A stretch of DNA of 42,080 nucleotides, taken from positions 1 to 42,080 of the IMG/VR virus record IMGVR_UViG_3300026118_000024. One strand, written 5' to 3'. The stretch comes from a virus. A program made the position numbers and the translations under genes. Below the pieces are notes generated by a model, which was not told the DNA's origin, ran no database searches, and saw only the letters and a program-made list of their open reading frames with translations. Positions 41,522 to 42,080 of this stretch are shown here, piece after piece (position 1 is the stretch's first letter; every line of letters starts with the position of its first letter).

Positions 41522-41593
41522 ATGGCTAGCGGTTCCTATTCCCACCGTAAGGGGCACGGTTACTATTTCGGTTACACTGATGAGAGGAGGTGA
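41522..41593 (+). CDS. Possible 23-residue leader peptide
   Basis: ATG 41522 opens a 23-codon frame rich in Tyr, Gly and His (ASGSYSHRKGHGYYFGYTD) whose stop overlaps the Shine-Dalgarno region of the next gene. It could be a leader peptide that couples translation, or chance. Confidence 0.25.
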   Translation: MASGSYSHRKGHGYYFGYTDERR

Positions 41594-41599
41594 ATGACT

Positions 41600-41980
41600 A
41601 TGGGAATGGACGTATACGGAAAGAGCGGCAATTACTTCCGGGCCAATGTATGGTCGTGGCGCCCGATTCACGTGCTGTGCTACGACCTGAACCAGAAGTA
41701 TGCACTCAACCTAGACCTATCCGGATGGTCGATGAACGACGGAGCTGGCTTACACAATCAGGCCGACTGCGATGCACTGGCTGATGCCATTGAGGCGCAT
41801 GTTGCGGACGGGCCAGAGGAATACACCGCTGATTGCGGCATGTATTGCGACGCGCAGACCGGGCGGTTTGTGCCAGCGGGAACTGAGGGGGCCAAGACGG
41901 CGCACTACACAGACAAAGAGCACGTGTTGGAGTTTGCTAAGTTCCTACGGGAATGCGGCGGCAGTTTTGAGATCTGTTAA
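41600..41980 (+). CDS. Conserved-looking small protein beginning MGMDVYGK
   Basis: The ATG at 41600 is nine bases after AGGAGG and is preferred to the ATG at 41594, which is too close. The 126-residue protein opens MGMDVYGKSGNYFRANVWSWRPIH, which I recall as the start of a widespread phage and bacterial family of unknown function (this is memory, not a search). Three Cys lie in the C-terminal half (ADCGMYCDAQTG) and one at the end, perhaps a metal site. A C-terminal helix DKEHVLEFAKFLRECGG is present. Confidence 0.7.
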   Translation: MGMDVYGKSGNYFRANVWSWRPIHVLCYDLNQKYALNLDLSGWSMNDGAGLHNQADCDALADAIEAHVADGPEEYTADCGMYCDAQTGRFVPAGTEGAKTAHYTDKEHVLEFAKFLRECGGSFEIC

Positions 41981-41997
41981 CAACCCTTTTCTGTCCG

Positions 41998-42080
41998 GTG
42001 CTGTGCGCCGATCAGCCGAAACGCATCTGCATCTCCTATGGCAAATCATCCGTGCGCAAGGAAATCGTGGCCCTGATGCG
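41998..42080 (+). CDS. Possible start of a gene running off the right edge
   Basis: From a GTG at 41998 the frame stays open to the window edge and encodes a segment with PKRICISYGKSSVRKEIV, which looks like a basic nucleic-acid-binding protein. The nearest in-frame stop is at 41968-41970. No good ribosome binding site is seen, so the start and the gene itself are uncertain. Confidence 0.3.
   Translation, partial: MLCADQPKRICISYGKSSVRKEIVALM

Overview
The window is a piece of a tailed double-stranded DNA phage genome or contig. It carries a near-complete virion module, a replication-initiation module and a block of small early-type genes. Neither end is a genome end: one minus-strand gene runs off the left edge and a possible reading frame runs off the right edge. 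The small tail nozzle and collar proteins, and the lack of tail tube, sheath or tape-measure genes, suggest a podovirus-like particle. The host is inferred, not seen. Twin-arginine leaders of the NRRDAIK kind, many Asn/Thr-rich secreted-looking proteins and frequent absence of Shine-Dalgarno sites before virion genes suggest an uncultured Gram-negative bacterium, possibly of the Planctomycetes-Verrucomicrobia group.

Layout. 1-29,462 is almost entirely minus strand and holds the virion genes. Read in the direction of transcription they are: portal, a holin-like peptide, a small protein, scaffold, major capsid protein, a small protein, adaptor-like protein, four appendage genes (beta-helix, a 2,283-residue repeat protein, a small beta-sandwich, a lectin-like protein), tail-collar protein, nozzle-like protein, beta-propeller protein, small proteins, and Pro- or Ala/Gly-rich internal virion proteins. 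Most neighbours overlap by ATGA or TGATG. An island at 2.7-5.2 kb interrupts this run: two plus-strand HNH endonuclease genes flank a minus-strand glycosyltransferase-like gene.

29,488-32,887 is plus strand and couples the large terminase to two sugar-nucleotide enzymes, an RmlB-like dehydratase and an RmlD-like reductase. 32.8-34.8 kb carries small membrane or lipoprotein genes and a SLOG-family protein. 34.8-37.1 kb (minus) is a replication operon: GIY-YIG nuclease, DnaD-like initiator, DnaC-like helicase loader, and an unknown protein.

37.55-39.77 kb is the most unusual part. It is about 2.2 kb packed with nested inverted repeats, ends in a strong intrinsic terminator, and contains one Lys-rich 162-residue reading frame. 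A perfect 16-base complementarity joins the two sides across that frame. I read it as a very large structured phage RNA, comparable in style to the GOLLD and ROOL classes but not recognisable to me as either.

39.86-42.08 kb is a plus-strand run of small, tightly packed genes with good ribosome binding sites. They include an HTH protein and two paralogous small proteins with Tat-type leaders.

Together the genes describe a phage that builds an elaborate, possibly exported adhesion apparatus, carries its own deoxysugar chemistry, brings its own replication initiator and loader, and invests about 5 percent of the window in a structured RNA. All functions are inferred from reading the sequence; no database search was run.
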